Origin: Cryptomeria japonica
Lineage: Eukaryota > Streptophyta > Pinopsida > Cupressales > Cupressaceae
Length of the DNA stretch: 64,000 nt
Reading direction: 5' to 3'
Assembly (NCBI RefSeq): GCF_030272615.1
Contig: NC_081412.1
Coordinates: 20,807,932-20,871,931, forward strand
The notes under the pieces were generated by a model, which was given only the letters and a program-made list of their open reading frames with translations, did not search any database and had not been told where the DNA came from. The position numbers and the translations under genes were made by a program. This document shows positions 22,861 through 35,263 of this stretch, piece after piece (the first letter of the stretch is position 1; each line of letters begins with the position of its first letter).

Positions 22861-24655
22861 TCATGAAACAATCCAAAACATAATTAGGGTGCTAAACATG
22901 TATACATGAACTTCTACACCCTTAAGATCTATCGGGGCATCTTTTCCCAAAGTAGTCACTGCATCCTGTTGAGCACCAAGTAAAGTGTCCATCTGGGGAG
23001 TGATTAAACTTCTCAATTCTCCCACTCTACATATCATTTGTTCCTTTTCCTTATTTAGGTCATTTATTTTATCAGTGAGATCCATTATCTGGGTTTCAAG
23101 AGTACTCGGAAAGACTGAATGCGGGGCAAATGATTGCTCTATACCTTCTAATTGCCCTTCAAAATCTCTAATCTTCTTGTCAGTGTCTGCAAAAAACTTA
23201 GGCAAAAAGAGACATGACTTGAATATTTTACCATCATCATCCAATGCATCCTCAACACTTTTCACCGCAGATTTCAAAACTGCCATAGCAACTTCAATTG
23301 TTTTCAAAAATGTTTGGAGCTAGATTTCATTAAAGGTTCAAAACCTTTATATCCACTACTTTCTATAATGATACAAAATCTGATTCAACTTTATTCAACA
23401 TACCCTTGAGCTTATTGGAGGGTGTGTCACTGGAAACTTGCTTAAGGTTAGGCAAAATTTTCTCCAAAACTACAGTTGCCAAAGATATAACCACTTTCTC
23501 CTCAAATGCAGACTTAAGTAAGTCCTCACTTGCCTTGATTTGTGTGAGGGTGACTAACTTTAGTTCTTGAAGAGGGGACAGGGTACTTAAATCTACCGGA
23601 CCATGAGAAAAATCATCCTCATCTACAATCTACTTTCCTTTATCAAGAATAGTGGTTTTTGCCATGGTTACCGAAGTCTTATCAATTTTCTTATCACCCT
23701 TCTCCTTCATAGCTTCTTTAGTATTTACATCCTCTTCTCCTTTCTCACCATTGCCTTCACCCTTTCCTGCTTCACCTAACTCCTTAGCTATCATCTCGGC
23801 AATGATTTCTATCTCTGGAGGATCCTGCATAGCTTCACCAGAGTTGTCAATTGCTTGATTTTCAGTGGTGTCATCTACAACTACCTGTTCAAGTAGATCA
23901 ATCTGTACAAATGGTTGATCCTGAGGAACTTCTGTTTGAACATGAACCACTAGAGGAGAAGTACCTTTTCTTGATTTTCCTTCCGATTGGGAGTCATCCT
24001 TCTCCGAATTAACCTGATAATTGTTTTCTTTCAAAAATTTCCTCAAAAAACCTTCTATATCTTTTACTACTTCCTCTACTCTTCCAAACATTATTTTGTT
24101 TACTCTGTGCTTGCTCCAGAAATTTTCCTTTGCAAGTCCCAAAATTCTTGGTATTTCTTCTCTTGTTATTTCTGGACATAGCATTACTAAGGTAAGTTAT
24201 TTTAACTTCTTATCTTCAAGAGTAGTTGTGTGTCTCCGGGCATCCAAAATGTCATATAACTCTTTTGGGATCATGGATGATTTCTCAATCAGTGCTTTAC
24301 TAAAAGAATTCATATAGTGTACAACTTCTTCTTCAATAGCTCTCTGAACTTTTTCAAAAGAATGCTCATAATACACAGAAAGATTTATCAGGTTACCTTC
24401 ATTTACTATTGTATCTACAATATTTTGTAATGGGGGCACAATAGTGTAATGGTATTCAAGCTTACCACATTTGAGGGCTTCATCTATCTCATATTTCTTC
24501 TTGTCTGGCCTGGTTTTGCCAGATGGCTCACCTTGAGTTTTAGCTTTCTTTGCAGGTGGAGCATCATCGGATAGAGGTTTTCTGACCACTCTGACAAATG
24601 TGGTAGTTTTTTTTTACCTCTCTGACCTCTTCATCTGATTCAGTTTCCTCCTCAG
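22861..24655 (-). pseudogene. ORF-X of element D, C-terminal part (downstream of element E)
   Basis: This is the continuation of the ORF-X region at 32166-33747, separated by the insertion of element E at 24661-24665. Open stretches lie at 24589-24197, 24184-23630 and 23307-22861. They encode a Lys/Pro-rich start (KPLSDDAPPAKKAKTQG), a helical segment, an acidic, Glu- and Gly-rich region and a C-terminal coiled coil with heptads (TLETQIMDLTDKINDLN), ending near KDAPIDLKG. Element B ends its ORF-X with a similar KDAPQDL. No known enzyme motif is visible. Several stops break the frame. Confidence 0.55.
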
Positions 24656-24665
24656 TTGAACATAC

Positions 24666-26193
24666 TATTGGTATTATGTGAACCGGTATGAGGACATAAT
24701 GATATTGTATGTTGTCATTGATGTCAATATGTGATATGAAGTGAACCGGCATATGTGAGAAGAGAGAACCGACATATGTGAGAATCGGTATATTTGTTCA
24801 AGGTGAACCGACATGTCAAGGTCAACCGGCATATAGTTATGGGAACCGGCACATGAAAGCATTGTATGACTACCGGTTGGTAGTTTCCACTTTAGGGTTT
24901 CCAGTTGGAGTACCTCAAGCCTATGTGACTCAATTGGTGATCTTTGTGTGATGAGTTAACAGTATAACGAAGAACAAATCATGTTGCCATGTTAGCCTTG
25001 TGCGCGTGAAGGATCTTGCATGAAGGAGACTGTCCCTATCTACCTCGGGAATGTGCGAAGTTTGTAAACGGTGATAATGCATGATGGGTTATTAGCCGTC
25101 ATAAAATCGATGGAAAATGGATGATGGAGAAGGTCTTGAGATTGGATCAAGAAATGTTGCATTTAATGTAGCATGCTCAATGGTCAGAATTGAACCGTTT
25201 GAATTGCTTAACCTATCAGGTTTAGGGTTTATGCTACCGACCTGTCTGTTTCCTATTAGGTCAATGTTGTGTTTCTTTCTAAAGTTGTTGGCAAAAGTTG
25301 TGTGTGTGTATCCAAGAGAAAGGATACATGATTCTTGCCAGACTAGAGGAGAGAAGTGATACCTACAGAGTGTAAGTGCAGAAGGTGAAGAGGAGCTTAA
25401 GTGGATCTGCATTGGCATTGAGTGCTATCATCAAATCATTGTTATACCTGTTGATCTTTAACCACTTCAACAGTTGTGAAATCCCTTAACAGAGTAGCCA
25501 TAACCGGCTTGCTGTAAATCCTTTAACAAGGTAACTCGAAGCTATTGAGTTAGTGAAATCCTTTAGCTATTGAGTTCTTGAAATCCTCTAACAAGGTAAC
25601 CTTTAACAGGGTTTAACCCTTAACCAGGTATTTTAGCCATCCCTTAACTGGGTGATCCCTAACAGGATCGGTTCATAGTAGAACCTATTGTAATGTCTCT
25701 AACCAGACGAGGCTCCTAACAGAGCGGACTTCTAAAGAGTTCAAAAACATCTTGTGGGTATTCATCCCCACCATGGTTTTTTCCCAGTTGGGTTTCCACG
25801 TGAAAAATGTGTGTCATGTGTGATGCTTCTATCTTGTGATGTTTTCTTATTGTCAGTCAAGCATGTGATGGTTTTGTGTTTTATGCCTATCAATAAAACA
25901 TGTTGAACTAGTTGTTATTATGTTTTGATGATAGATTACCTGTTCATGCATAAGGGTGAAATGGTAGTGTAGTTTTGAGTTAAGTGGAAACCTAAGTGAT
26001 TAATCAGTTAATGCTTGTATCAATCACTCTTAGCTTTACCGGTTGCACTCTGTTTCAAACCGGTCTTACCGTTTACCAGTCATTTGAAGTGTTTGTTGTC
26101 AAACCGGTTTAGGACTGTGTTTTTCTCTGTACTAATTCACCCCCTCCCCTCTCAGTATCGGTTTGGTACTATTCGTTCATCATTGAGTTATCA
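24666..26193 (+). repeat. Element E 5' LTR
   Basis: Starts TATTGGTATTATG (the first G mutated to A, compared with TGTTGGCATTATATG in the 3' LTR) and ends GAGTTATCA before the primer site. Its first 250 bp hold repeated AACCGRYATAT motifs. It lacks about 22 bp present in the 3' LTR near 30723-30745. Differences from the 3' LTR are mostly C/T and G/A transitions. Confidence 0.92.
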
Positions 26194-26207
26194 ATTGGTA
26201 TCAGAGC
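26194..26207 (+). promoter_or_regulatory. Primer binding site of element E
   Basis: ATTGGTATCAGAGC follows the LTR immediately and matches the initiator Met tRNA 3' end complement. Confidence 0.92.
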
Positions 26208-26264
26208 ACCCTCCAGGTCCTTTGTGTTGTAAGCTTAACCGCTTGAGGGAAAGATCCTGTTGTA

Positions 26265-29200
26265 ATGATGAAAAGGGAAGGTCCAAAGTTTAACAAGGAA
26301 AATTTCAGTATATGGAAAGACAAAATGAAAATATACATCAGAAGCATGGGTGCTCAACACTGGAGCTATGTTGAAAATCCCTATGTTGCCCCTATCGGTA
26401 CTCTCACTGATGACCAAAAGAGAGAGATGCAGGAGAATGGGCAAGTCATGGAAGCCCTAATTAGTAGTTTATCTGACATTGAGTTTATTGATGTCCAAGA
26501 TAAGGTAAATCCCAAAGAGGTATGGGATACTCTTGAAAATATCTATGGAGGTGATGAGCATGTAAAACAAGCTAAGGAAAAAATCCTTAGAGGGAAGTTT
26601 GAAGACATGTGAATGGTTGAAGGTGAAACCATTCAACAGTATGGTATTAGAATCAAAATTGTTGTCGGAGATATCAAGAGTACAGGTGGTAAAATGGAAG
26701 ATTCCACTATGGTAAGCAAAGTCCTGAGATCCCTATTGTCAGTCTATGCAATTAGGGTTGCTGCTATTCAGGAGCTGAGATCAATAGACAAGACTAAGGT
26801 ATCCCTAGACTCCATCATAGCAAAGTTGACAGCCTATGAGCTAAATAGTTTTGATGGTAGTGTTCAAAAGACTAAATCGGCTTTTAAAGCCTCTGCGGTA
26901 CCATCCAAGAAAGGAAAAGAAGCTAGCACTAGTGGTGAACCAAGACAGAGCAAAGTGATGGATGATGAGGAGTTTCTGATGGAATTTGAAGCTCTTCTTG
27001 CTAGGAAACTTCCTAAAGGAACCGGTAAATACAGAGGTAAGCTCCCTTTGAAATGCTTTTATTGTAACTGGATAGGACATATTGCTATGAACTGTCCTAA
27101 TAGTGACATCAAGGACAAATCGAAAAGGTTCAAGAAATTCAAAGGAGGAAACCAGAGAACCTATTTTGTTGCAATTGATGAAGGTGTCACAGATGAGGAA
27201 TCAGAAGATGAAGAGAATGAAGACATTGTGTTTGTTGCTATCAAGGAAGATGTGTCAAACAAGAAGGCTCTTGTCTCCCAGTTTGATAATTCCAATGAGT
27301 GGATTATTGACAGTGGTTGTTCTCACCATATGACTGGTGACCGAAGCAAGTTTCTATCTTTGGAAGAATATGATGGTGGTGTGGTTCATTTTGGCAATGA
27401 TGCACCATGTATGGTTAAAGGAAAAGGGTCCATCTCTCTGAATGGAAAGAGTAGTGCTGATGATGTGTATTGGGTTGATGGTCTCAGACACAACCTTCTG
27501 AGTGTTGCCTAGCTGAATGACAGTGGTCTCACTCTGGAATTCAAGAATGGAGTATGCAGAATCAAAGGAAAGAATGGTGAATTGGTGGCTACCGGCATGC
27601 AGACCAAAGGTAACCTATTTCATCTAAATGCAAATATAAGTACATGTCTTATGGCTAAATTTGATGATAGCTGGATATGGCATAGGAGACTCTGCCATGT
27701 AAACTTTGATAACATTATGAAGGCTAGTAAGATCAAGGCAGTTAGAGGGTTGTCGGTGCTAAGAAAACCAGATAATACCTTGTGCAGAGAGTGTCAATTG
27801 GGGAAAATATCTTCCTCGACCTTTAAAGGTAAATCTTTCACTACTGACAACTTGCTTGATCTTGTGCATACTGATTTGTGTGGTCCTATGAAAACTAGAA
27901 GTGTGCAGGGTGATAGGTACTTCATGATTCTCACTGTTGAATGCTCAAGAATGATGTGGGTCACATTCTTGAAAGACAAGTCTGAAGCTTTTGTAAAGTT
28001 CAAATCTTTCAGAGCATTAGTGGAGAAGGAAAGTGGTAAAAGGATCAAGTGCCTGAGAACTGATCAAGGAGGGGAATTCACCTTCGGTGAATTCAACAAG
28101 TACTGTGAAGAACATGGCATCAAGAGATAACTGTCTGCCCCCCGGACTCCACAGCAGAATGGCCTTGCAGAGAGGAATAATCGGACTATGGTTGAAGTAG
28201 CTAGAACCATGTTGATTCAAGGAAAGGTAGCTCACACCTTTTGGAGAGAAGCGGCGAACACTGCAGTATACACAATGAACCGGGTACTCATCAAGAAAGG
28301 TAAGGATAAAACTCCTTACGAGTATTGGACCGGTAAGACACCCGTGGTTAGCTACTTTACAGTGTTTGGTAGCAAAAGTTACATCAAGAGGAGTGAACAC
28401 CAGAGCAAATTTGATGTGAAATGTGATGAGGGAATATTCCTAGGATATTCCACCAAGAGCAAAGCTCTCAAGTGTTTCAACAATAGGACTCAAAGAATTA
28501 TGGAAAGCATCAATGTAAGAGTTGATGAAACCTCTGAGAAAACTGAGGAAACCGGCAGTGAGCAAGTGGTAAATGAACCAGTTGCAACCTTCTGGGAACC
28601 GGTTGTCAGTCAACCGAGTACTAGTAATAGTGTTCCTGAATCGGTAAATGCAGATGTTGATGAAGATGAGGATGAAGAGGAAAACCAAGAAGAACCAGTC
28701 AAGACTATTCCTCGGTATGTCAAGTTGAATCATGATCCTAAGCAGATCATAGGAGATAAGGATGCAGGAATCCTTACAAGAAGGAAGATCAGAGAAAACT
28801 CATGTATGATCTCTGAATTTGAGCCTAAATCATTCAAAGAGGCACATAAAGATGAAGACTGGATCAAGGCAATGGAAGAGGAACTTGACCAGATAGAGAA
28901 AAATGGTACATGGTCTCTGGTACCCAAACCGGAGCATATAAATGTCATTGGTACCAAATGGGTTTTCAGGAATAAGCTGAATGAGGATGGCACAGTGATT
29001 AGGAACAAAGCCAGATTGGTGTGCAAAGGATATGCTCAAGAAGAAGGAGAATACTATGGAGAAACCTTTGCTCCTGTGGCCAGATTGGAAGGAGTTCGTA
29101 TGCTTCTTGCATATGCAGCTTTTAAAGGTTTCAAAGTATATCAAATGGATGTAAAATCTGCATTCCTAAATGGTGTACTTGAAGAGAAGGTGTACATAGA

Positions 29201-30356
29201 ACAACCAGATGGGTTTGTCCTATCTGAAGACAGTGACATGGTATGTAGGCTACATAAAGCCTTATATGGTCTAAAGCAGGTACCTAGAGCATGGTATGAA
29301 CGTCTGCATTCCCATCTTGTGAAGATTGGATTTGAGAGAACAAGTGAGGATAGCAATATCTACTTGAAGTCTGAAGGAGATCAGATCCTGATTTGTGAAG
29401 TTTTTATTGATGAAATTATCTTTGGTGGAGATGACAAGATGAGTCATGAGTTTGCTGATGAGATGAAGAAAGAGTTTGAGATGTCACTCATAGGAGAGAT
29501 TAAGTTCTTCATTGGACTGCAGATTCAGTAGATGAAAGATGGAATCTTTATCACTCAGTCCAAATATGTCAAAGAGATGTTGAAGACCTTTGGCATGGAA
29601 GATAGCAAACCGGTTGGTACACCAATGGTGACCGGTTGTAAATTATCAGAAGATGATGACTCGGTATTGGTTGATGAGAAGGAATACCGATCAATGATTG
29701 GTAAGTTGCATTATGTAGTGCATAGTAGACTGGATATTGCACATGCAGTTGGCATTACTACAAGGTTCCAGAAAAGTCCAAGAGAAACCCACTTGGTTGC
29801 AGTCAAGCGGATTCTTAGGTATCTGAAGGGAACAGTTGACTATGGATTGTGGTACCCATACAGCAATGATTTCAACCTGAAAGTATTCATAGATGTTGAT
29901 TGGGTGGGTAATATGGATGACTGGAAGAGCACAACCGGTGGTGCATTCTTTCTCGGTGGTAGACTGGTCTCATGGATGAGTAAGAAGCAGAGTTGTATCT
30001 CTCAGTCTACAGCGGAAGCAGAGTATGTTGCAGCTTTCATGAACTGCACTCAGACAATTTGGATGAAGCATGTACTAAATGGCTTCAAAATTCCTGTATC
30101 TAAATCGGTAAGTATATTTTGTGACAATATTAGTGCAATTAACATCTCAAAGAATCTGGTTTTACATTCTAGAACCAAGCATTTTGAGCTTAAGTATCAT
30201 TTTTTGAGGGAAAAGGTTTAGAATAAAGAGATTGCACTGGAACATGTTTCCAGTAAGGAGCAGTTAGCAAACATATTCACCAAGCCTCTCCCAAAGGCTA
30301 CATTTGTGTATTTAAGAGGTGAATTAGGGGTGTTGCCCCTTCAGGAGGTGAACTAA
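26265..30356 (+). pseudogene. Copia gag-pol polyprotein of element E with five in-frame stops
   Basis: A single frame of 1363 codons runs from ATG 26265 to TAA 30354-30356 with no frameshift. Domains in order: gag (residues about 1-260), CCHC knuckle CFYCNWIGHIAMNC starting at Cys264, protease DSGCS at Asp349, pre-integrase zinc module WHRRLCH..CRECQLGK, integrase with Asp537, Asp600 and Glu636 (35 residues between the last two), RT ([26 protein letters not shown]) and RNase H (IDVDWVG, STAEAEYVA, FCDN), ending near LPLQEVN. Stops are TGA 26610, TAG 27510, TAA 28128, TAG 29529 and TAG 30219. Each fits a C-to-T change from CGA, CAG or CAA. The RT box reads FIDE (residues 1047-1050) where family members have [YF]VDD. 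Confidence 0.93.
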
Positions 30357-30589
30357 AAGTATTTGTTCCACATCAGTCAGGTATTGCATAGTCAATTTTT
30401 TCTTCAGGATTGATGTGTTGAAGGATGCTACTCCTCAGGGGGAGTAGCATAATGGACCAAGGATGCTTGTGCCTCCACTTTGGCATTGTTGTCAAAGGGG
30501 GAGAAGATGTGAAGTGGAGAGGATATCTGCAGAAATTGGGGGAGAAGATGTGAAGCAAAGAGATATCTTTGTATATTGCCATCAATGCC

Positions 30590-30601
30590 AAAGGGGGAGA
30601 T
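30590..30601 (+). promoter_or_regulatory. Polypurine tract of element E
   Basis: AAAGGGGGAGAT ends directly at the TGTTGGCAT start of the 3' LTR. Confidence 0.9.
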
Positions 30602-32160
30602 TGTTGGCATTATATGAACCGGTATGAGGACATAATGATATTGTATGTTGTCATTGAAGTCAATATGTGATATGAAGTGAACCGACATATGTGAGAAGAG
30701 AGAACCGACATATGTGAGAACCGGTATATATGCCAAAGTGAAGCGGTATATTTGTTCAAGGTGAACCGACATGTCAAGGTGAACCAATATATAGTTATGG
30801 GAACCAGCACATGAAAGCATTGTATGACTACTGATTGGTAGTTTCCAGTTCAGGGTTTCTGGTTGGAGTACCTCAAGCCTGTGTGACACAATCAGTGATC
30901 TTTGTGTGATGAGTTAACAGTATAACGAAGAACAGATCGTGTTGCCATGTCAGCCTTGTGTGTGTGAAGGATCTTGCATGAAGGAGACTATCCCTATCTA
31001 CCTCGGGAATGTGCGAAGTTTTTAAACAGTGATAATGCATGATGGGTTATCAGCCATCATAAAATCAATGGAAAATGGACAATGGAGAAGGTCTTGAGAT
31101 TGGATCAAGAACTGTTGCATTTAATGTAGTATGCTCAACGGTCAGGATTGAACCATTTGAATTGCTTAACCTATCAAGTTTAGGGTTTAGGGTTTATGCT
31201 ACCGACCTGTCTGTTTCCTATAAGGTCGATGTTGTGTTTCTTTCTAAAGTTGTTGGCAAAAGTTGTGTGTGTGTATCCAAGAGAAAGGATATGTGATTCT
31301 TGCCAGACCAAAGGAGAGAAGTGATACTTGCAGAGTGTAAGTGTAGAAGGTGAAGAGGAGCTTAAGAGGATCTGTATTGGCATTGAGTGCTATCGTCAGA
31401 TCATTGTTATACCTGTTGATCTTTAACCACTTCAACAGTTGTGAAATCCCTTAACAGGGTAGCCTTAACCGGCTTGCTGTAAATCCTTTAACAGGGTAAC
31501 TCAAAGCTATTGAGTTAGTGAAATCCTTTAGCTATTGAGTTCTTTAAATCCTCTAACAAGGTAACCTTTAATAGGGTTTAACCCTTAACTGGGTATTTTA
31601 GCCATCCCTTAACCAGGTGATCCCTAACAGGATCGGTTCGTAGTAGAACCTATTGTAATGTCTCTAACCAGACAAGGCTTCTAACAGAGAGGACTTCTAA
31701 AGAGTTCAAAAATAGCTTGTGGATATTCATCCCCACCGTGGTTTTTTCCCAGTTGGGTTTCCACATGAAAAATATGTGTGTCATGTGTGATGCTTCTATC
31801 TTGTGATGTTTTGTTATTGTCAGTCAAGCATGTGATGGTTCTGTGTTTTATGCCTGTCAATAAAACATGTTGAACTAGCTGTTATTATGTTTTGATGATA
31901 GATTACCTGTTCATACATAAGGGTGAAATGGTAGTGTAGTTTTGAGTTAAGTGGAAAGCTAAGTGATTAACCGATTAATTCTTGTATCAATCACTCTTAG
32001 CTTTACCGATTGCACTCTGTTTCAAACCGGTATTACCGTTTACCAGTCATTTGAAGTATCTGTTGTCAAACCGGTTTAGGACTATGTTTTTGTCTGTACT
32101 GATTCACTCCCCCCCCTCTCAGTACTGGTTTGGTATCATTCATTCATCATTGAGTTATCA
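30602..32160 (+). repeat. Element E 3' LTR
   Basis: Starts TGTTGGCATTATATG, ends GAGTTATCA, and is followed by the CATAC duplication. It is 1559 bp, against 1528 bp for the 5' LTR. Both LTR ends carry ACCGG-containing palindromic motifs (for example AAACCGGTTT near 32070). Confidence 0.93.
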
Positions 32161-32165
32161 CATAC

Positions 32166-33747
32166 TTCCTTGCAGGTTTCTCTTTCTTTTTCTTTTCTAC
32201 TCCATCGGTTGATGTAGATTGTGGCTTATGTGAAGTTATCAAATTTTGCACACTGGAGGTAGGTGCAGACTTGCTTGGCTTGGCCTTGGCATGCTTGGAA
32301 GGATTAGGAACTAGTTTAGCTTGTGGCTTCACCATATCTTCTTTCTTCAGTATGTTTTTCTCTCAGGCTCTCTGCACTGCTTCCCAAGTTGTGCCCATTT
32401 ATTCAACAAGATTTTCAACTTCCTTTCTAACTTTCCTTTTCCTTCTGGGCCCAATAAAATTATTATGCAGATCCATATCCTTCTCCTGGAAAGTGTCAAA
32501 TCTCTCCTCTTTCTGGTCCACCGGTTGACTTAACAGGTGTTAAGCATATGCATCAAGCATGACTACATCCACCTCATACCCCATGGGCATGATCCAGACA
32601 GTTCTTGGCTCAACTGCTTCCATATGACACTGATCCTTGTCAACCATGAAACAAATAGTTTTCGCATACTTCTCCACTATGTCTTTAGGAATTCTCTCTC
32701 TGCTCTTCATAGTGTTTTGAAAGGTTTTGAAATAGCCCCAAAGGCTATTTTTTGCATTACATTGTCACCCAAACCTATCAATCCTTCCTTGATTTGCATG
32801 GCTACCAGCTTATCATAAGCCCATTGGACTTTACCAATTCCATGGATCTCATTCATGAAATAAAGTGCTAGACAGACAATTAGAGATCCAAAATTGAAGA
32901 CATGTTTCTTATCTTGCTTAATCTTATTCAAGTTCCTCATTAACTCTTTGAGAAGTACTCTACAAAGATCATACCTTTTGTCCTCCTTTAACATTTCATA
33001 GGCAACAAATATGGTCATACCAGAGATAGAATTCAGCCTGCTCGATTGATATACCTTGTATCCAATCATCATCAAGACAAATTTAACATCGTGCTCAATA
33101 ATATCATTGATGGTCATTGACTGGCTATCAAACTGAGATCCGATAATCTTTTTCAGCATTGTATTCTAAACTTTCCTTAATCTGGGAACTTCACTGGTTG
33201 CTTTCAAATAGGTAATTGTTTCAATGTCTTTCTTAGTTATTGTGTAAGGTCTATCCATCCACATGAATTCATCATGAACTCTTCTCAGAATATATCGGAC
33301 CCATTTTGCTTCATTGAGCACTGAAAAGTGAATAAACTACACAAAACCCTTATCCTGAAGTGCCTTGAAATCTGGCTTCAGATTTCCCAAACTATCTGAC
33401 AGATGCTTGTTATAGAGTGATAACATATTGACATTGCCCAATTCTTGAATGTTGCAGTTGATATAATTCCTAATATCATCATTGTGAAGCACACCGTACG
33501 GGACTGAAGAAAATTCTCCTTTTGGATCATCTTCAACAGATTTAAATAGATGCCTCTTGAATTCAAGTCTGGATCTCTCAAAAATTTCCACTACCAAAGG
33601 GGTCGCAACACCAGATGCATACGGCATGTCGAATTTAGGGTATGAATAGATTGCTCGCAAATGGATAAATACCTCTTTCGATCTCAACCAGACGCGAGAA
33701 ATCTCTGAATGATCGCCTCTAGCTCGATTATCACACCTCAAACTCAA
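32166..33747 (-). pseudogene. ORF-X of element D, N-terminal part (upstream of element E)
   Basis: Open stretches run from 33747 to 33337 and from 33159 to 32707. They give the family blocks EFSSVPYGVLHNDDIRNYI, then (near 33320-33200, between stretches) KWVRYILRRVHDEFMWMDRP with ITKKDI, then MIGYKVY with VAYEMLKEDKRYDLC. These blocks match element B (DLMGALSRIPFEVLPIKDIR, KWVRIAMRKLNNEFVW, KIYFTNW, MAYEMVEK) and element G. The function is unknown. The conserved spacing in three separate insertions shows it was a real protein of this element family. Confidence 0.65.
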
Positions 33748-34035
33748 TCACCTTGCTCTTCTTCTCTTTCTCTTCATTTCCAGTGTGAAAAATGAATGAC
33801 CGAAATGCCCTTTTTAACCTAATTTTGAGTTGTAATAAATGCTCAACTTGAAAGGCTTCCAGTTGCACTGTCTTTCATCATTTATTTCACCGGATTATCA
33901 TATTGCCATAAATCTCCTGGATATCAACTGCATAATTGATCTACATTATATACAACCATCCTTGATCGGTTATAGATCTCCACAAGGGGGTTCTAAAAAT
34001 CTGCATGATAATCTGCCCCCTAAGGCAAAAATGCC

Positions 34036-35240
34036 CTAGTTACCGGATGAGGTTCCATCATCGGATTTAGGTGTGGAGCCATTTTGCACATTTGAATCTT
34101 CCTTTTTCACCCACATCTTCTTATGTTGATATTTGATTTCATCTACCTTTGCTTTGCCTTTCTCATCTTGATTGTTATTGTTCAGTGGTGTATTCCTGCT
34201 TCTGCAATGTTTTTCAATATGACCTAGTTTGTTGCATGCATGGCAAACAACATTTCTTTGCATAGGCCTAAATTTCATTTGATTTTGTCTCATCCTACAT
34301 TGGTTAGATGTATTTCCAAACATCTCACATGCAAAACATTTCTTATTCTGGAAATCGTTCATCATTCTGCACATATTTGACTTATGTCCAAAATTGTTGC
34401 ATTTGAAACATTGACCGATAAAGGTAGGACCATTTTCATATTATTCATCATCCCATTATTCATCCTACTTTTGCATTGATTTTCCATATGATCAAATTTA
34501 CCACAAACAAAACATTTACCATTGAATTTATAGGCATTAGGTTGTCTTACCGTAGGTTTCTTGTTCTTCTATTGATGATTGCTCTGACCTAAACTAGAGG
34601 ATTCTCCTTTCTCAAATCCAAGTCCTCACATGTCTTTTCCATGTCTTTGACTTTCCAACATCTCATCTAACCGCGTTGAACTAACTTTGAACTTTTCTTT
34701 GTATTCATTTACAGTAGTCATCTCATCTCTTAGAATTATGATCTGACTTTCAAGTTCTTGTCCATCATTCTTTATTTGCACCAATTCAAGCTTCAACTGA
34801 TCATTCTCATATGTCAATTTACAACATTCATCAAATCTGTCCTTTAATGATTGAGTCAAGGTCTCTTAATTCTTCTTCTAGTCTTCAATCTCTTTAGTCA
34901 GTTTCATGACAATAGATTGCATCTCATTCTTCAAAATTACATTCTCCCTGGCCAACTTCTCACATTCATCAGTCTTATCTTGTACGATTTGATTGTCAAT
35001 ACTTTGTTCGTCTTTCTCTTGCAGCTTATCCATCAACTCCTTTCTCTTTTCTCTTGAAGTGTTCAATTGATCTTTCAATGTCTTAATGAAGTCTTCAGCT
35101 ACATTCAGATTTCTTTTCAGGCTACTCTTTTCCTTCATTGTTGCATCAAGGTCTTCAAGTGCCACACTAAGCTGTCTCTGCAAACCAAAGTCCATTGATT
35201 CAATCTCTTGGATCTTCCTTAAGTTGTTAGGCTTCTTCTA
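34036..35240 (-). pseudogene. Gag-like coiled-coil protein with four CCHC knuckles, element D
   Basis: Just downstream of the primer site, the N-terminal part (35195-34626) is a long coiled coil rich in Glu, Lys, Leu and Asn. Four knuckle motifs follow: CFVCGKFDHMENQC (about 34514-34472), CFKCNNFGHKSNMC (about 34412-34369), CFACEMFGNTSNQC with His changed to Asn (about 34339-34298) and CHACNKLGHIEKHC (about 34244-34203). A charged tail ends in GN-stop at 34036. Knuckles bind RNA or DNA in gag proteins. The N-terminal frame has stops. Position, knuckles and coiled coil argue for a gag analogue, but I see no standard copia gag (UBN2) domain. Confidence 0.65.
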
Positions 35241-35248
35241 AGGCACAA

Positions 35249-35263
35249 GGCTTTGATACCAAT
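35249..35263 (-). promoter_or_regulatory. Primer binding site of element D
   Basis: On the minus strand ATTGGTATCAAAGCC follows the LTR end TCTAACA; it is one base away from the usual ATTGGTATCAGAGC initiator Met tRNA site. Confidence 0.8.

Larger units (their letters stand above)
24661..32165 (+). mobile_element. Element E: full-length Ty1/copia retrotransposon nested in element D
   Basis: LTRs at 24666-26193 and 30602-32160 are flanked by a perfect 5-bp duplication CATAC (24661-24665 and 32161-32165). A primer site, a collinear gag-pol frame (26265-30356) and a polypurine tract are all present. This is the best-preserved element in the window and, being inside D inside the LINE, the youngest of that nest. 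It is inactive: five in-frame stops and a changed RT active site. The sub-lineage within copia is uncertain. Confidence 0.95.

Noticed and set aside
32271-32818. Plus-strand frames of 70-93 codons
   Set aside because: They are antisense shadows of ORF-X of element D, whose minus-strand translation aligns with elements B and G.
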